This document shows positions 17,188-26,831 of a DNA stretch of 64,000 nt, one piece after another. Under the pieces are notes generated by a model that was not told the origin of the DNA, ran no database searches, and saw only the letters and a list, made by a program, of their open reading frames with translations. The position numbers and the translations under genes were made by a program. Source of the DNA: Stenotrophomonas ginsengisoli (lineage in GTDB: Bacteria; Pseudomonadota; Gammaproteobacteria; Xanthomonadales; Xanthomonadaceae); assembly GCF_001431485.1 (NCBI RefSeq), contig NZ_LDJM01000006.1:44544-108543 (forward strand), in the 5' to 3' direction. Within the stretch, counting starts at the first letter, position 1. The number at the start of each line of letters is the position of its first letter.

Positions 17188-17721
17188 CACGGCGATCAGG
17201 GGCAGGCCGATCAGCGCGGTCGGGTCCTGGTTGTCGATGGCCTGGAACAGGCTGATGCCCAGGCCCTCGCACTTGAAACTGCCGGCGCAGTCCAGTGGCT
17301 GTTCGCGCTGGACATAGCGGGCAATGCTGCCGGCATCAAGGGGGCGGAAATGCACGCTGGTCAGGTCGCAGGCCTGCAGCAGCTCACCGTCGCGGGCCAG
17401 GCACACGGCGGTGTGGAACTGCACCTGGCGGCCGCTCATCGCCGCCAGCTGGGCGCAGGCCGCAGCGACGCTGCCGGGCTTGCCAAGGGGCTGGCCATCC
17501 AGGTCGGCGGCCTGGTCCGAGCCGATCACCCAGTGCCCGGGATGCCGGCTGGCCACGGCCAGGGCTTTCTCGCGGGCCAGACGCCGGGCCATGGCGGCCG
17601 GAGGCTCGCCGGGCAGGGTGGCCTCCTGGACCTCGGGGCGGGCGCAGTCAAAGGCCAGGCCCAACCGTTGCAGCAGTTCGCGACGGTAGGGGGAGGTGGA
17701 GGCGAGGATCAGGGCGGGCAT
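17149..17721 (-). CDS. Maf/YceF nucleotide pyrophosphatase
   Basis: House-cleaning pyrophosphatase, probably for m7GTP as in YceF. The 190 residues begin MPALILASTSPYRRELLQRL, the Maf substrate motif, and include the catalytic-loop VIGSDQAADLDGQPLGKPG and the C-terminal GIGLPLIAVSRLLREAG-like end. The divergent neighbour is yceD, the same partner as in E. coli, which supports the YceF subgroup. The gene tail overlaps the convergent membrane-protein gene. Confidence 0.88.
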   Translation of the reverse strand: MPALILASTSPYRRELLQRLGLAFDCARPEVQEATLPGEPPAAMARRLAREKALAVASRHPGHWVIGSDQAADLDGQPLGKPGSVAAACAQLAAMSGRQVQFHTAVCLARDGELLQACDLTSVHFRPLDAGSIARYVQREQPLDCAGSFKCEGLGISLFQAIDNQDPTALIGLPLIAVSRLLREAGFSIP

Positions 17722-17806
17722 GGTCAGGCGTGCTGCAGGGGGAGGCCGGTAGTCTGGGCAGCGCGCCGGATGCGGGCAAGCGCTTAACTGCATGGCAACA
17801 ACCGGT

Positions 17807-17835
17807 TTGACAGCACGGCTCCGGGAACCTACCAT
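17807..17835 (+). promoter_or_regulatory. Near-consensus promoter of the yceD-rpmF-fab operon
   Basis: TTGACA (17807-17812), 17-bp spacer, TACCAT (17830-17835). The predicted transcription start near 17842 lies only a few bases before the chosen ATG at 17846, so the mRNA would be almost leaderless at yceD. Confidence 0.7.
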
Positions 17836-17845
17836 TCTGCGGCTT

Positions 17846-18355
17846 ATGTCCGCGAACGTACCCGAATCGCTGGATGCCTGGCGGATGGTCAATGCGCGCA
17901 AGCGCTTTGACGGCCAGGTGTCTTTGGCGCAATTGACCCGCCTGCAAGGCTTGCTTGTTGATGCTGAAGGCCAGTGCACCTATGCGCTGGAGTTCGGTCG
18001 TGACGAGATCCTGCGCGTGTCATATGTCGAACTGACCCTGGAAACCGCACTGCCGCTGCTTTGCCAGCGCACGATGCAGCGCTACCTGCATCAGATTTCC
18101 TCGGTCCAGCGTCTCGGGTTGATCCGTGACGAGGCTGATGAAGCCGCGTTGCCGGAAGGATACGAGGCCTTGCTGATCGCCGAGGATGGCGAGCTCAAGC
18201 CCTTGGATCTGGTCGAGGATGAGCTGGTGCTGGCGGTTCCGCTGGTGCCGGTGTCGCCGGGCAGTGAAGCCATTGATCGCGATTGGGAAGCCACGGCCGA
18301 AGAGGTCGCCAAGGTCAACCCATTTGCAGCATTGGCCTCTCTCAAGAAACAATAG
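17846..18355 (+). CDS. yceD: YceD family protein (DUF177), 23S rRNA accumulation protein
   Basis: Conserved partner of ribosomal protein L32, 169 residues. In E. coli it is implicated in 23S rRNA accumulation. The middle shows the family shape (RVSYVELTLETALPLLCQRT and DLVEDELVLAVPLVP). I chose ATG 17846 (MSANVPESLDAW), because the upstream extension to 17792 would run through the consensus promoter. rpmF follows, as in most proteobacteria. Confidence 0.87.
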   Translation: MSANVPESLDAWRMVNARKRFDGQVSLAQLTRLQGLLVDAEGQCTYALEFGRDEILRVSYVELTLETALPLLCQRTMQRYLHQISSVQRLGLIRDEADEAALPEGYEALLIAEDGELKPLDLVEDELVLAVPLVPVSPGSEAIDRDWEATAEEVAKVNPFAALASLKKQ

Positions 18356-18461
18356 CAGCCGGTCGTCGTCGGCGGCTGCGGCGAAAGCGAGTGGTACCGG
18401 ACGCTGACGTCTGAGTGCGACGAAACGACGAAACATATCGAACCAAGTTTGGAGCTATCCC

Positions 18462-18656
18462 ATGGCTGTGCAGAAATCCCGTGTCACCCCTTCCCGTCGC
18501 GGCATGCGCCGTGCACATGACGCCCTGAGCGCCAAGCAGCTGTCCACCGATCCGACCACCGGTGAAGTGCATATCCGTCACCACGTCACTGCCGACGGTT
18601 TCTACCGTGGCAAGAAGGTGATTGCGACCAAGGCTTCGGTCGTCAGCGAAGACTGA
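18462..18656 (+). CDS. rpmF: 50S ribosomal protein L32
   Basis: A 64-residue basic protein beginning [20 protein letters not shown], the invariant L32 N-terminus, and containing [21 protein letters not shown]. The zinc-binding cysteines found in some L32 forms are absent. It lies between yceD and fabH. Confidence 0.96.
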   Translation: MAVQKSRVTPSRRGMRRAHDALSAKQLSTDPTTGEVHIRHHVTADGFYRGKKVIATKASVVSED

Positions 18657-18708
18657 TCGGCCCACAAGGCCGCCTGCTGTCTTGCCGGTGGCCTTGCGCC
18701 TTATGCTT

Positions 18709-18732
18709 CAGGGGCGCTTCGGCGCCCCTTTC
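18709..18732 (+). terminator. Hairpin between rpmF and fabH
   Basis: AGGGGCGC (18710-18717), loop TTCG, GCGCCCCT (18722-18729), followed by TTTCC. It may reduce read-through from the ribosomal protein gene into the fab genes. Confidence 0.6.
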
Positions 18733-18751
18733 CTGTTTTTGAGGTAACCAG

Positions 18752-19729
18752 ATGAGCGAGCGGATTTACGCGCGAATTGCCGGTACTGGCAGCTACCTGC
18801 CTGAGAAGGCGCTGACCAACGAGGATCTGGCCAAGACCGTTGAGACCAGCGACGAGTGGATCCGTGAGCGCACTGGCATTACCCAGCGCCACATTGCCGC
18901 TGACGGGCAGACCACCAGCGACCTGGCCCACGAGGCCGCGCTGCGCGCGCTGGAAGCTGCCGGCATCGCCGCCGACGAGCTGGACATGATCATCGTCGGC
19001 ACCACCACGCCGGATTTGATCTTCCCGTCCACCGCTTGCCTGGTGCAGGCCCGTCTGGGTGCAGCCGGCTCGGCTGCGCTGGATGTCAATGCGGCCTGCT
19101 CCGGTTTTCTGTATGCCTTGTCGGTGGCCGACAAGTTCATCCGCTGCGGTGATGCGAAGAAGGTGCTGGTGATCGGCGCTGAAACCCTGACCCGCATCAT
19201 CGACTGGACCGACCGCACCACCTGCGTGCTGTTCGGTGACGGTGCCGGCGCGGCAGTGCTGGTGGCCGATAGCGATACCGGCATCCTGAGCACCCATCTG
19301 CATGCCGACGGCAGCAAGAAGGAGCTGCTGTGGACCCCGGCCGGTGTCTCGGCCGGCTTCGGTGATGGTGTTGGTTCCAGTGGCACCATCAAGATGAAGG
19401 GCAATGACGTGTTCAAGTACGCGGTCAAGGCCCTGGATTCGGTGGTGGACGAAGCCCTGGAAGCCAACGGCCTGAGCAAGGCCGACCTGGACTGGCTGGT
19501 GCCGCACCAGGCCAACCTGCGCATCATCGAAGCCACCGCCAGGCGTCTGGACATGTCCATGGACCAGGTGGTGGTGACGGTGGACATGCATGGCAATACC
19601 TCGGCCGCTTCGGTGCCGCTGGCATTGGATGCCGCCGTGCGTTCGGGCCGCATCCAGCGCGGCCAACTGTTGCTGCTGGAGGCCTTTGGCGGCGGCTTTA
19701 CCTGGGGTTCGGCGCTGCTGCGCTATTGA
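18752..19729 (+). CDS. fabH: Beta-ketoacyl-ACP synthase III
   Basis: Starts fatty-acid chains by condensing an acyl-CoA with malonyl-ACP in the cytoplasm. The 325 residues contain the catalytic Cys in [11 protein letters not shown], His in VPHQANLRI and Asn in [11 protein letters not shown]. Xanthomonads make mostly branched-chain fatty acids, so this enzyme probably accepts branched primers. plsX, often found between rpmF and fabH, is absent here. Confidence 0.95.
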   Translation: MSERIYARIAGTGSYLPEKALTNEDLAKTVETSDEWIRERTGITQRHIAADGQTTSDLAHEAALRALEAAGIAADELDMIIVGTTTPDLIFPSTACLVQARLGAAGSAALDVNAACSGFLYALSVADKFIRCGDAKKVLVIGAETLTRIIDWTDRTTCVLFGDGAGAAVLVADSDTGILSTHLHADGSKKELLWTPAGVSAGFGDGVGSSGTIKMKGNDVFKYAVKALDSVVDEALEANGLSKADLDWLVPHQANLRIIEATARRLDMSMDQVVVTVDMHGNTSAASVPLALDAAVRSGRIQRGQLLLLEAFGGGFTWGSALLRY

Positions 19730-19877
19730 TCGCCCCGGTTTGTTGCAGCGCCCGTCGGTGTAGCCGGCGGGCGTTGTCGTTTGTGGCCGTTGCGCCCGTG
19801 CATACGCGCCGGTACAGACGGATTGCGCAGTTCACGCTTATTATGCGGCCCGACCGTTGTAGATCAGTTGATTGCCT

Positions 19878-20825
19878 GTGACCGATTCCACCTTTGCATT
19901 TGTCTTCCCCGGCCAGGGTTCCCAGTCGCTGGGCATGCTCGCCGACCTGGCTGCAGTCCATCCGTCGATCATCGACACCTTCGCCGAGGCTTCCGAAGGC
20001 GCGGGTGTGGATCTGTGGACGCTGGCGCAGCAGGGGCCGGAAGCACAGCTGGGGCAGACCGAGTTCACCCAGCCGGCGCTGCTGGCCGCCTCGATCGCCC
20101 TGTGGCGTCTGTGGCAGGTCCAGGGCGGTGCACAGCCGGCGCAGCTGGCCGGGCACAGCCTGGGCGAATATTCGGCGCTGGTTGCTGCCGGGGCGCTGAG
20201 CCTGCACGACGGCGCGCGTCTGGTGCGCCTGCGCGGCCAGCTGATGCAGGCGGCCTGTCCGGCCGGTGTCGGTGGCATGGCGGCGGTGCTGGGTGCCGAG
20301 GATGCGCTGGTGGCCGGGGTCTGTGCCGATGCGGCGCAGGGCCAGGTGCTGGTGCCGGCCAACTTCAATTCGCCCGGCCAGATCGTCATCGGCGGCAACG
20401 CCGAGGCGGTGGACCGGGCCATTGCGCTGCTCGCCGAGCGTGGCGTGCGCAAGGCGGTCAAGCTGGCGGTGAGCGTGCCTTCGCACACCCCGCTGATGCG
20501 CGATGCCGCCGAGCAGCTGGCCAGCGCGATTGCCGCAGTGAGCTTCAGCGAGCCGGCCTTGCCGGTGGTGCAGAACGTGGATGCGGCGGTACATGTCGGC
20601 ACCGCCGCCATTGCCGACGCCCTGGTCAAGCAGCTGTACCAGCCGGTGCAGTGGACCGGTTGCGTGCAGGCGCTGGCAGCGCGTGGCGTGACCGCCGTGG
20701 CCGAGTGCGGCCCGGGCAAGGTGCTGACCGGCCTGGTCAAGCGGATCGACAAGTCCATCGACGGCCGTGCACTGGGTTCGCTGGCGGACTTTGACGCCGC
20801 CCTGGCCCAGTGGCCGCGTGGATAA
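19878..20825 (+). CDS. fabD: Malonyl-CoA:ACP transacylase
   Basis: Moves malonyl from CoA to ACP. The 315 residues start with FAFVFPGQGSQSLGML, have the nucleophile motif GHSLGEYSAL and the late histidine in VSVPSHTPLM. I chose the GTG at 19878 (reading VTDSTFAF); a TTG two codons upstream is possible. The 148-bp gap after fabH holds a GC hairpin near 19759-19785. Confidence 0.94.
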   Translation: MTDSTFAFVFPGQGSQSLGMLADLAAVHPSIIDTFAEASEGAGVDLWTLAQQGPEAQLGQTEFTQPALLAASIALWRLWQVQGGAQPAQLAGHSLGEYSALVAAGALSLHDGARLVRLRGQLMQAACPAGVGGMAAVLGAEDALVAGVCADAAQGQVLVPANFNSPGQIVIGGNAEAVDRAIALLAERGVRKAVKLAVSVPSHTPLMRDAAEQLASAIAAVSFSEPALPVVQNVDAAVHVGTAAIADALVKQLYQPVQWTGCVQALAARGVTAVAECGPGKVLTGLVKRIDKSIDGRALGSLADFDAALAQWPRG

Positions 20826-20882
20826 TGGATGCCGGGCGCGCAACCGCGCGCCGGACGCACACAAGTTTGAGGATGCAAGTAA

Positions 20883-21626
20883 ATGAGCAAGCCCCTGCAA
20901 GGTGAAATTGCCCTGGTCACCGGCGCCAGCCGCGGTATCGGTGCGGCCATTGCCGACACCCTGGCCGCTCAGGGCGCCATTGTGATCGGCACCGCCACCA
21001 GTGAAGGCGGCGCCGCTGCCATCGGTGCGCGTCTGGCAGCCAATGGCGGCCATGGCCGCGTGCTCAACGTCAACCAGGCCGGCGCGATCGAGGAATTGAT
21101 CGAGGCCATCGCCAAGGAATTCGGCGCCATCTCCATCCTGGTCAACAATGCCGGCATCACCCGCGACAACCTGTTGATGCGGATGAAGGACGAAGACTGG
21201 CAGGCGATCCTGGATACCAACCTGACCAGCGTCTACCGCTCCTCCAAGGCGGTGATGCGCGGCATGATGAAGGCGCGCAAGGGCCGCATCATCAACATCG
21301 CTTCGGTCATCGGCGTCACCGGCAATGCGGGCCAGGCCAACTACGCCGCCGCCAAGGCCGGCATCATTGCCTTCTCCAAGTCGCTGGCCAAGGAAATCGG
21401 TTCGCGTGGCATCACCGTCAACGTGGTTGCCCCGGGTTTCATTGAAACCGACATGACCCGTGACCTGCCCGAGGATGCCAAGGCCGCGATGGCCACCACC
21501 ATCGCCCTGGGCCGTCTGGGCCAGGCGCAGGACATCGCCGATGCAGTGGCCTTCCTGGCCGGCCCGGCAGCCAACTACATCACCGGTGAAACCCTGCATG
21601 TGAATGGCGGGATGCACATGGCCTGA
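20883..21626 (+). CDS. fabG: 3-oxoacyl-ACP reductase
   Basis: NADPH-dependent short-chain dehydrogenase of the elongation cycle, 247 residues. Visible are the nucleotide motif TGASRGIGAAI, NNAGITRDNLL, catalytic Ser in NIASVIG, and Tyr/Lys in ANYAAAKAG. The C-terminus YITGETLHVNGGMHMA is typical of FabG. Confidence 0.96.
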   Translation: MSKPLQGEIALVTGASRGIGAAIADTLAAQGAIVIGTATSEGGAAAIGARLAANGGHGRVLNVNQAGAIEELIEAIAKEFGAISILVNNAGITRDNLLMRMKDEDWQAILDTNLTSVYRSSKAVMRGMMKARKGRIINIASVIGVTGNAGQANYAAAKAGIIAFSKSLAKEIGSRGITVNVVAPGFIETDMTRDLPEDAKAAMATTIALGRLGQAQDIADAVAFLAGPAANYITGETLHVNGGMHMA

Positions 21627-21773
21627 CCGCAAGGTCCTGTCACTTGTTTTAATTGTTTGATTTAGGTGGTTTTTTTCAGGGACACTTGTCCCGGAAGTTT
21701 CCACTACACTATCCAACGGCCACCTTATCCGGTGGTATCTTTTGAACCACAACTCCATCTGGAGCGATACCCA

Positions 21774-22013
21774 ATGAGCACCATCGAAGAGCGCGTCAAG
21801 AAAATCGTCATTGAACAGCTTGGCGTCAAGGAAGAAGAAGTCACCACCACTGCATCGTTCGTCGATGACCTGGGTGCCGACTCGCTGGACACCGTTGAGC
21901 TGGTGATGGCACTGGAAGAAGAGTTCGAGTGCGAAATCCCGGACGAAGAAGCTGAAAAGATCGGCACCGTCCAGGCTGCCATCGACTACGTCAAGGCCCA
22001 CGTCAAGGCCTGA
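21774..22013 (+). CDS. acpP: Acyl carrier protein
   Basis: Carrier of growing acyl chains, 79 residues and strongly acidic. The phosphopantetheine serine is in [19 protein letters not shown]. The start at 21774 ([10 protein letters not shown]) has GGAG nearby upstream. The 147-bp AT-richer leader after fabG, with an inverted repeat GGGACA-CT-TGTCCC at 21679-21692, probably holds its own promoter. Confidence 0.97.
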   Translation: MSTIEERVKKIVIEQLGVKEEEVTTTASFVDDLGADSLDTVELVMALEEEFECEIPDEEAEKIGTVQAAIDYVKAHVKA

Positions 22014-22069
22014 TCGCGGTCATGGCTTGATGGTCGATCAGCGATCAAGGCCATCAAGGCGTAACCAGA

Positions 22070-22094
22070 AGGGCCGCGCTGCGGCCCTTTTTTT
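22070..22094 (+). terminator. Terminator after acpP
   Basis: AGGGCCGC (22070-22077), short loop, GCGGCCCT, then eight or nine T residues. A strong intrinsic terminator between acpP and fabF, allowing acpP to be expressed in excess of fabF. Confidence 0.88.
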
Positions 22095-22140
22095 TACTCG
22101 ATAGTCGCCACCAGCCGGGTGCTGGGCAGGAGAAATGAGC

Positions 22141-23373
<1,233 letters not shown>

Positions 23374-23489
23374 GCCTTGCCTGGCGTGACCTGCATGCAA
23401 CCGGTCCGCAAGGCCGGTTGCATGCGTTGCGGCAGTGCCGCGGTGGCACGGTATCCTGTACCACCTGATTGATGACTGCGGAGAGCCCG

Positions 23490-24551
23490 ATGGCCCCGAC
23501 CAAGCGCGGTTGCCTGCGCGTAGTGCTGCTGCTCGTGCTGCTCGGCGGGCTGTTGTGTGCCGGTGTGATCGGCTGGGCCTGGCAGGCCCAGCGTGGTTTT
23601 GCCGACCAGTCGCTGCATCCGGTGGCCGAACGGGTCATGGTCGAGCGCGGTGACAGCTTCACTCGGGTCCTGGCCAAATTGCGTGCCGCCGGAATCGACA
23701 ACGGCCATGACCAGCAATGGCAGCTGCTGGCCCGCAAGCTGGATGCGGCCGGCAAGCTGAAGGTCGGCGAGTACGACCTGACCGGCCCGTTGACCGTGTC
23801 CGAGCTGCTGTTGCGCATGCGCGATGGCAAGGTGGTTCAGCACCGCCTGACCATCGTGGAAGGCTGGAACTTCCGCCAGCTGCGCTCGGCCCTGGCCCGG
23901 GCCACGCCGCTGGAGCAGGACGCCGCCGAACTGGATGATGCGGCCCTGATGGCCGCGCTGGGCTTTGCCGGTGAGCATCCGGAAGGCCGCTTCCTGCCCG
24001 AAACCTATGTTTACCAGCGTGGCGACAGCGACCTGGATGTGCTCAAGCGTGCCCATGCGGCAATGGAGCAGGCCTTGCAACAGGCCTGGCAGGGCCGCGC
24101 CGAAGGCCTGCCTCTGAACAGCCCCTATGAACTGCTGACCTTGGCCTCGATCATCGAAAAGGAAACCGGCCTGGCGGCCGAGCGCCCGCAGATCGCCGGG
24201 GTGTTCGCGCGCCGTTTGAAGATGGGCATGCGCCTGCAGACCGATCCGACCGTGATCTACGGCATCGGCTCGGCCTATGACGGCAACATCCGCAAGAGCC
24301 ATCTGACTACCGACACCCCCTACAACACCTATACCCGCGCTGGCCTGCCCCCGACGCCGATCGCCATGCCCGGGCGTGCGGCACTGCAGGCCACCGCGCA
24401 CCCGGCCGATGGCGATGCGCTGTATTTCGTGGCCATCGGTGATGGCAGTGGCGGCCATGTGTTCTCGGCCACCTATGTCGGGCACCAGAAGGCCGTGGCC
24501 GATTATCTCCAGCGCCTGCGTCAGGCGCGCCAGGACAATGCTTCGCAATGA
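23490..24551 (+). CDS. mltG: Endolytic transglycosylase MltG
   Basis: Cleaves nascent glycan strands in the periplasm and sets their length. The 353-residue protein has one N-terminal membrane helix (VVLLLVLLGGLLCAGVIGWAW), a LysM-like segment and the YceG catalytic domain with the essential Glu in LTLASIIEKETG. The C-terminal TPYNTYTRAGLPPTPIAMPG signature is intact. GGAG lies six bases before ATG 23490; ATG 23472 is an alternative. It overlaps tmk by four bases. Confidence 0.93.
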   Translation: MAPTKRGCLRVVLLLVLLGGLLCAGVIGWAWQAQRGFADQSLHPVAERVMVERGDSFTRVLAKLRAAGIDNGHDQQWQLLARKLDAAGKLKVGEYDLTGPLTVSELLLRMRDGKVVQHRLTIVEGWNFRQLRSALARATPLEQDAAELDDAALMAALGFAGEHPEGRFLPETYVYQRGDSDLDVLKRAHAAMEQALQQAWQGRAEGLPLNSPYELLTLASIIEKETGLAAERPQIAGVFARRLKMGMRLQTDPTVIYGIGSAYDGNIRKSHLTTDTPYNTYTRAGLPPTPIAMPGRAALQATAHPADGDALYFVAIGDGSGGHVFSATYVGHQKAVADYLQRLRQARQDNASQ

Positions 24552-25210
24552 ATGATGTGCTTCCCCGCCGCGCGCGCCTGATCACCCTGGAAGGGGGCGA
24601 GGGCGCGGGCAAGAGTACGGCCCTGGCCACGGTGCGCGACTGCCTGCAGGCGGACGGTGCCAATCTGGTGGTCAGCCGTGAACCTGGCGGCACCCCGCTG
24701 GCCGAACAGCTGCGGGCGATGGTGCTGCATGCCAGCCGCCAGGACGATGCCGACGAGCGCCTGCATCCGTCAGCCGAGCTGCTGATGGTGTTTGCCGCCC
24801 GCGCCCAGCATGTGGCCGAGGTGATCGAGCCGGCGCTTGCGCGTGGTGATTGGGTGCTGTGTGACCGTTTCACCGATTCCAGCTTTGCCTACCAAGGCGC
24901 CGGCCGGGGCCTGGATATGGCCTGGCTGGCCGACCTGGAGCGGCGCGTGGTCGGTTTTCTGCCTGGGCTGACGCTGTGGCTGGATGTGCCGGTGGCCCTT
25001 GGCCGTGCGCGGGTCCAGCGCCGTGGCGGGGTGCCCGATGCGATCGAGCGCGAGCAGGATGATTTCTTCGAGCGCGTGCATGGCGGCTTTGCCGCGCGCA
25101 TGGCGGCCGATCCGCAACGCTTTGCCCGCATCGATGCCAGTCTGCCGTTGGCGCAGATGGTGGAGCAGGTACAGCGCGCCGTCACCTCCTATCTGCAACA
25201 GGTGGCCTGA
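24548..25210 (+). CDS. tmk: Thymidylate kinase
   Basis: Phosphorylates dTMP to dTDP. The 220 residues have P-loop LEGGEGAGKSTALA, the SREPGGTPLAEQLR motif and the DRFTDSSFAYQGAGRG signature. The lid has IEREQDDFFERV. It overlaps mltG by four bases and holB by one. Confidence 0.95.
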   Translation: MNDVLPRRARLITLEGGEGAGKSTALATVRDCLQADGANLVVSREPGGTPLAEQLRAMVLHASRQDDADERLHPSAELLMVFAARAQHVAEVIEPALARGDWVLCDRFTDSSFAYQGAGRGLDMAWLADLERRVVGFLPGLTLWLDVPVALGRARVQRRGGVPDAIEREQDDFFERVHGGFAARMAADPQRFARIDASLPLAQMVEQVQRAVTSYLQQVA

Positions 25211-26166
25211 TGGGCAGCCTGACCCCGTGGCAGCAGGGCATCCATGACCAGGTCATCGCCAGCCTGCAGGCCGGGCGTCTGGGTCATGGCCTGCTGTTTG
25301 CCGGGCCGGCCGGGATCGGCAAGCGTGCGGTTGCCCTGCAGCTGGCCCGTCATCTGCTGTGCCAGGGCGAGCCGGCCGCTGCAGCGCGCAGCGCACACCT
25401 GATCGATGCCGGCACCCATCCGGACCTGCAGCTGGTGTCCTTCATCCCCAACAAGAGCGGGGACAAGCTGCGCACCGAGATCGTGATCGAGCAGATCCGC
25501 CAGGTCAGCCAGAAGCTGGCGCTGACCCCGCAGTATGGCCAGGCCCAGGTGGTGATCATCGAACCGGCCGAGGCAATCAACACCGCTGCGGCCAATGCCC
25601 TGCTCAAGACCCTGGAAGAGCCGGCCCCGGGCCGTTATGTGTGGTTGCTGTGCAACGAGCCGGCCCGTCTGCCGGCCACCATCCGCAGCCGCTGCCAGCG
25701 CCTGGAGTTCCGCCTGCCGCCGCATGATCAGGCCTTGGCCTGGCTGCAGCAGCGTGGGCATGGCGCTGATACCGCGGCCGCGGCGCTGGATGCGGCACGC
25801 GGGCACCCCGGACTGGCCGATGAGTGGCTTTCCGGCAGTGGCTGGGCCCTGCGCGGGGAGGTGGCCGCGGATCTGGCACGGCTGGCGGCAGGCAAGCTGG
25901 GCGCTGCCGCACTGGCCACGCGCTGGAGTGGCGATGAGCAGCTGGCCTTGCGCCTGCGTCATGCCGCCGAACTGGCACTGGAGCAGGCGCGCGATTGTGG
26001 GTTGACCGCGCCGGCACGATTGCCCAAGCTGGCGGCCTGGTTTGATGCCGCCAATGCCACCGCGAACCTGTTGCGCACCACCGTGCGTGCGGACCTGGCC
26101 TTGGTTGAATTGCTGATGGGGTGGCCGGCCGCCGTGGCCGGGCTGCCCAAGGGGACAAGACAATGA
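25210..26166 (+). CDS. holB: DNA polymerase III subunit delta prime
   Basis: Stator subunit of the clamp loader, 318 residues. It shows a P-loop-like [32 protein letters not shown] and the sensor SRCQRLEF. The region that carries four zinc-binding cysteines in E. coli delta prime has a single cysteine here (LLCQGEPAAAARSAHLI), so the zinc module is reduced or lost. It is coupled to tmk and pilZ. Confidence 0.92.
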   Translation: MGSLTPWQQGIHDQVIASLQAGRLGHGLLFAGPAGIGKRAVALQLARHLLCQGEPAAAARSAHLIDAGTHPDLQLVSFIPNKSGDKLRTEIVIEQIRQVSQKLALTPQYGQAQVVIIEPAEAINTAAANALLKTLEEPAPGRYVWLLCNEPARLPATIRSRCQRLEFRLPPHDQALAWLQQRGHGADTAAAALDAARGHPGLADEWLSGSGWALRGEVAADLARLAAGKLGAAALATRWSGDEQLALRLRHAAELALEQARDCGLTAPARLPKLAAWFDAANATANLLRTTVRADLALVELLMGWPAAVAGLPKGTRQ

Positions 26167-26516
26167 GTGCAGTCAACGCGCGCCAGGGCATCCTGTCGCT
26201 GGTGATCAAGGACAAGCCGACGCTGTACAGCGCGTACATGCCGTTCATCAAGAACGGCGGGGTCTTCGTGCCCACGCCCAAGCGCTATTTCCTGGGCGAT
26301 GAAGTGTTCGTGCTGCTGAGCCTGCCCGATTCGGCCGAACGCCTGCCGGTGGCCGGCAAGGTGGTCTGGACCACCCCGATGGGGGCGCAGGGCAACCGCT
26401 CGGCCGGCATCGGCGTGCAGCTGGCTGATGGCCCGGAAGGGGAGGCGATCCGCAACAAGATCGAAACCCTGCTGGCCGGCGCGCTCGGCGCTGACAAGCC
26501 CACACAGACTATGTGA
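26163..26516 (+). CDS. pilZ: Type IV pilus PilZ domain protein
   Basis: Needed for type IV pilus assembly; Xanthomonas orthologues bind the FimX EAL domain and the PilB ATPase. The 117 residues begin MSAVNARQGILSLVIKDKPT, and the middle has YFLGDEVFVLLSLPD. The RxxxR and D/NxSxxG residues that bind cyclic di-GMP in canonical PilZ domains are missing, as in that group. It overlaps holB by four bases. Confidence 0.93.
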   Translation: MSAVNARQGILSLVIKDKPTLYSAYMPFIKNGGVFVPTPKRYFLGDEVFVLLSLPDSAERLPVAGKVVWTTPMGAQGNRSAGIGVQLADGPEGEAIRNKIETLLAGALGADKPTQTM

Positions 26517-26530
26517 AAAAATTTTTCACA
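26512..26530. promoter_or_regulatory. 19-bp perfect palindrome over the pilZ stop codon
   Basis: TGTGAAAAA-A-TTTTTCACA, arms of nine bases around one central A. It overlaps the pilZ stop and ends six bases before the -35 box of the tRNA-Val promoter, so it could be an UP element, an operator, or a weak pilZ terminator. The half-site TGTGA resembles CRP/Clp sites, but the spacing is too long (9 instead of 6). Confidence 0.55.
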
Positions 26531-26536
26531 AAAGTG

Positions 26537-26564
26537 TTGACCTTCTTCAAGTAATCTCTATAAT
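26537..26564 (+). promoter_or_regulatory. Promoter of tRNA-Val
   Basis: TTGACC (26537-26542), 16-bp spacer, perfect TATAAT (26559-26564), 17 bp before the tRNA 5' end. An AT tract just upstream fits an UP element. Confidence 0.85.
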
Positions 26565-26581
26565 TTCCCTCATCGCGACAC

Positions 26582-26656
26582 GGGCGGTTAGCTCAGCGGT
26601 AGAGCATTGCCTTCACACGGCAAGGGTCACAGGTTCGAACCCTGTATCGCCCACCA
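26582..26656 (+). tRNA. tRNA-Val(CAC)
   Basis: A 75-nt tRNA. Acceptor GGGCGGT pairs with ATCGCCC, CCA is encoded, the anticodon loop is TTCACAC with anticodon CAC, and the T-loop is GTTCGAACC. It reads GUG codons. Confidence 0.95.
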
Positions 26657-26667
26657 CTCGCGAAACG

Positions 26668-26697
26668 AAAAAAGCCACTGCTTGCAGTGGCTTTTTT
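26668..26697 (+). terminator. Terminator of tRNA-Val
   Basis: AAAAAAGCCACTG (26668-26680), loop CTTG, CAGTGGCTTTTTT. A classic intrinsic terminator 11 bp after the tRNA. Confidence 0.88.
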
Positions 26698-26831
26698 GTT
26701 GCCTGTCACCGCGGCATGGCCGGCCATCAGCACCCTGCATCGCTGTTCATGGCGTGCTGCGGCAGGCGTTTCTCGCCATCCATGCCGCGCAACTGGCACG
26801 ATGCGACATCTCTTGTGCAGGTGGCATCGGT

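Noticed and set aside
26163..26516. Cyclic-di-GMP receptor function for PilZ
   Set aside because: The RxxxR and (D/N)xSxxG ligand residues are absent; the protein fits the non-binding PilZ group.
26582..26656. Island insertion at tRNA-Val
   Set aside because: No integrase or repeated tRNA end is nearby; flanking genes look native.
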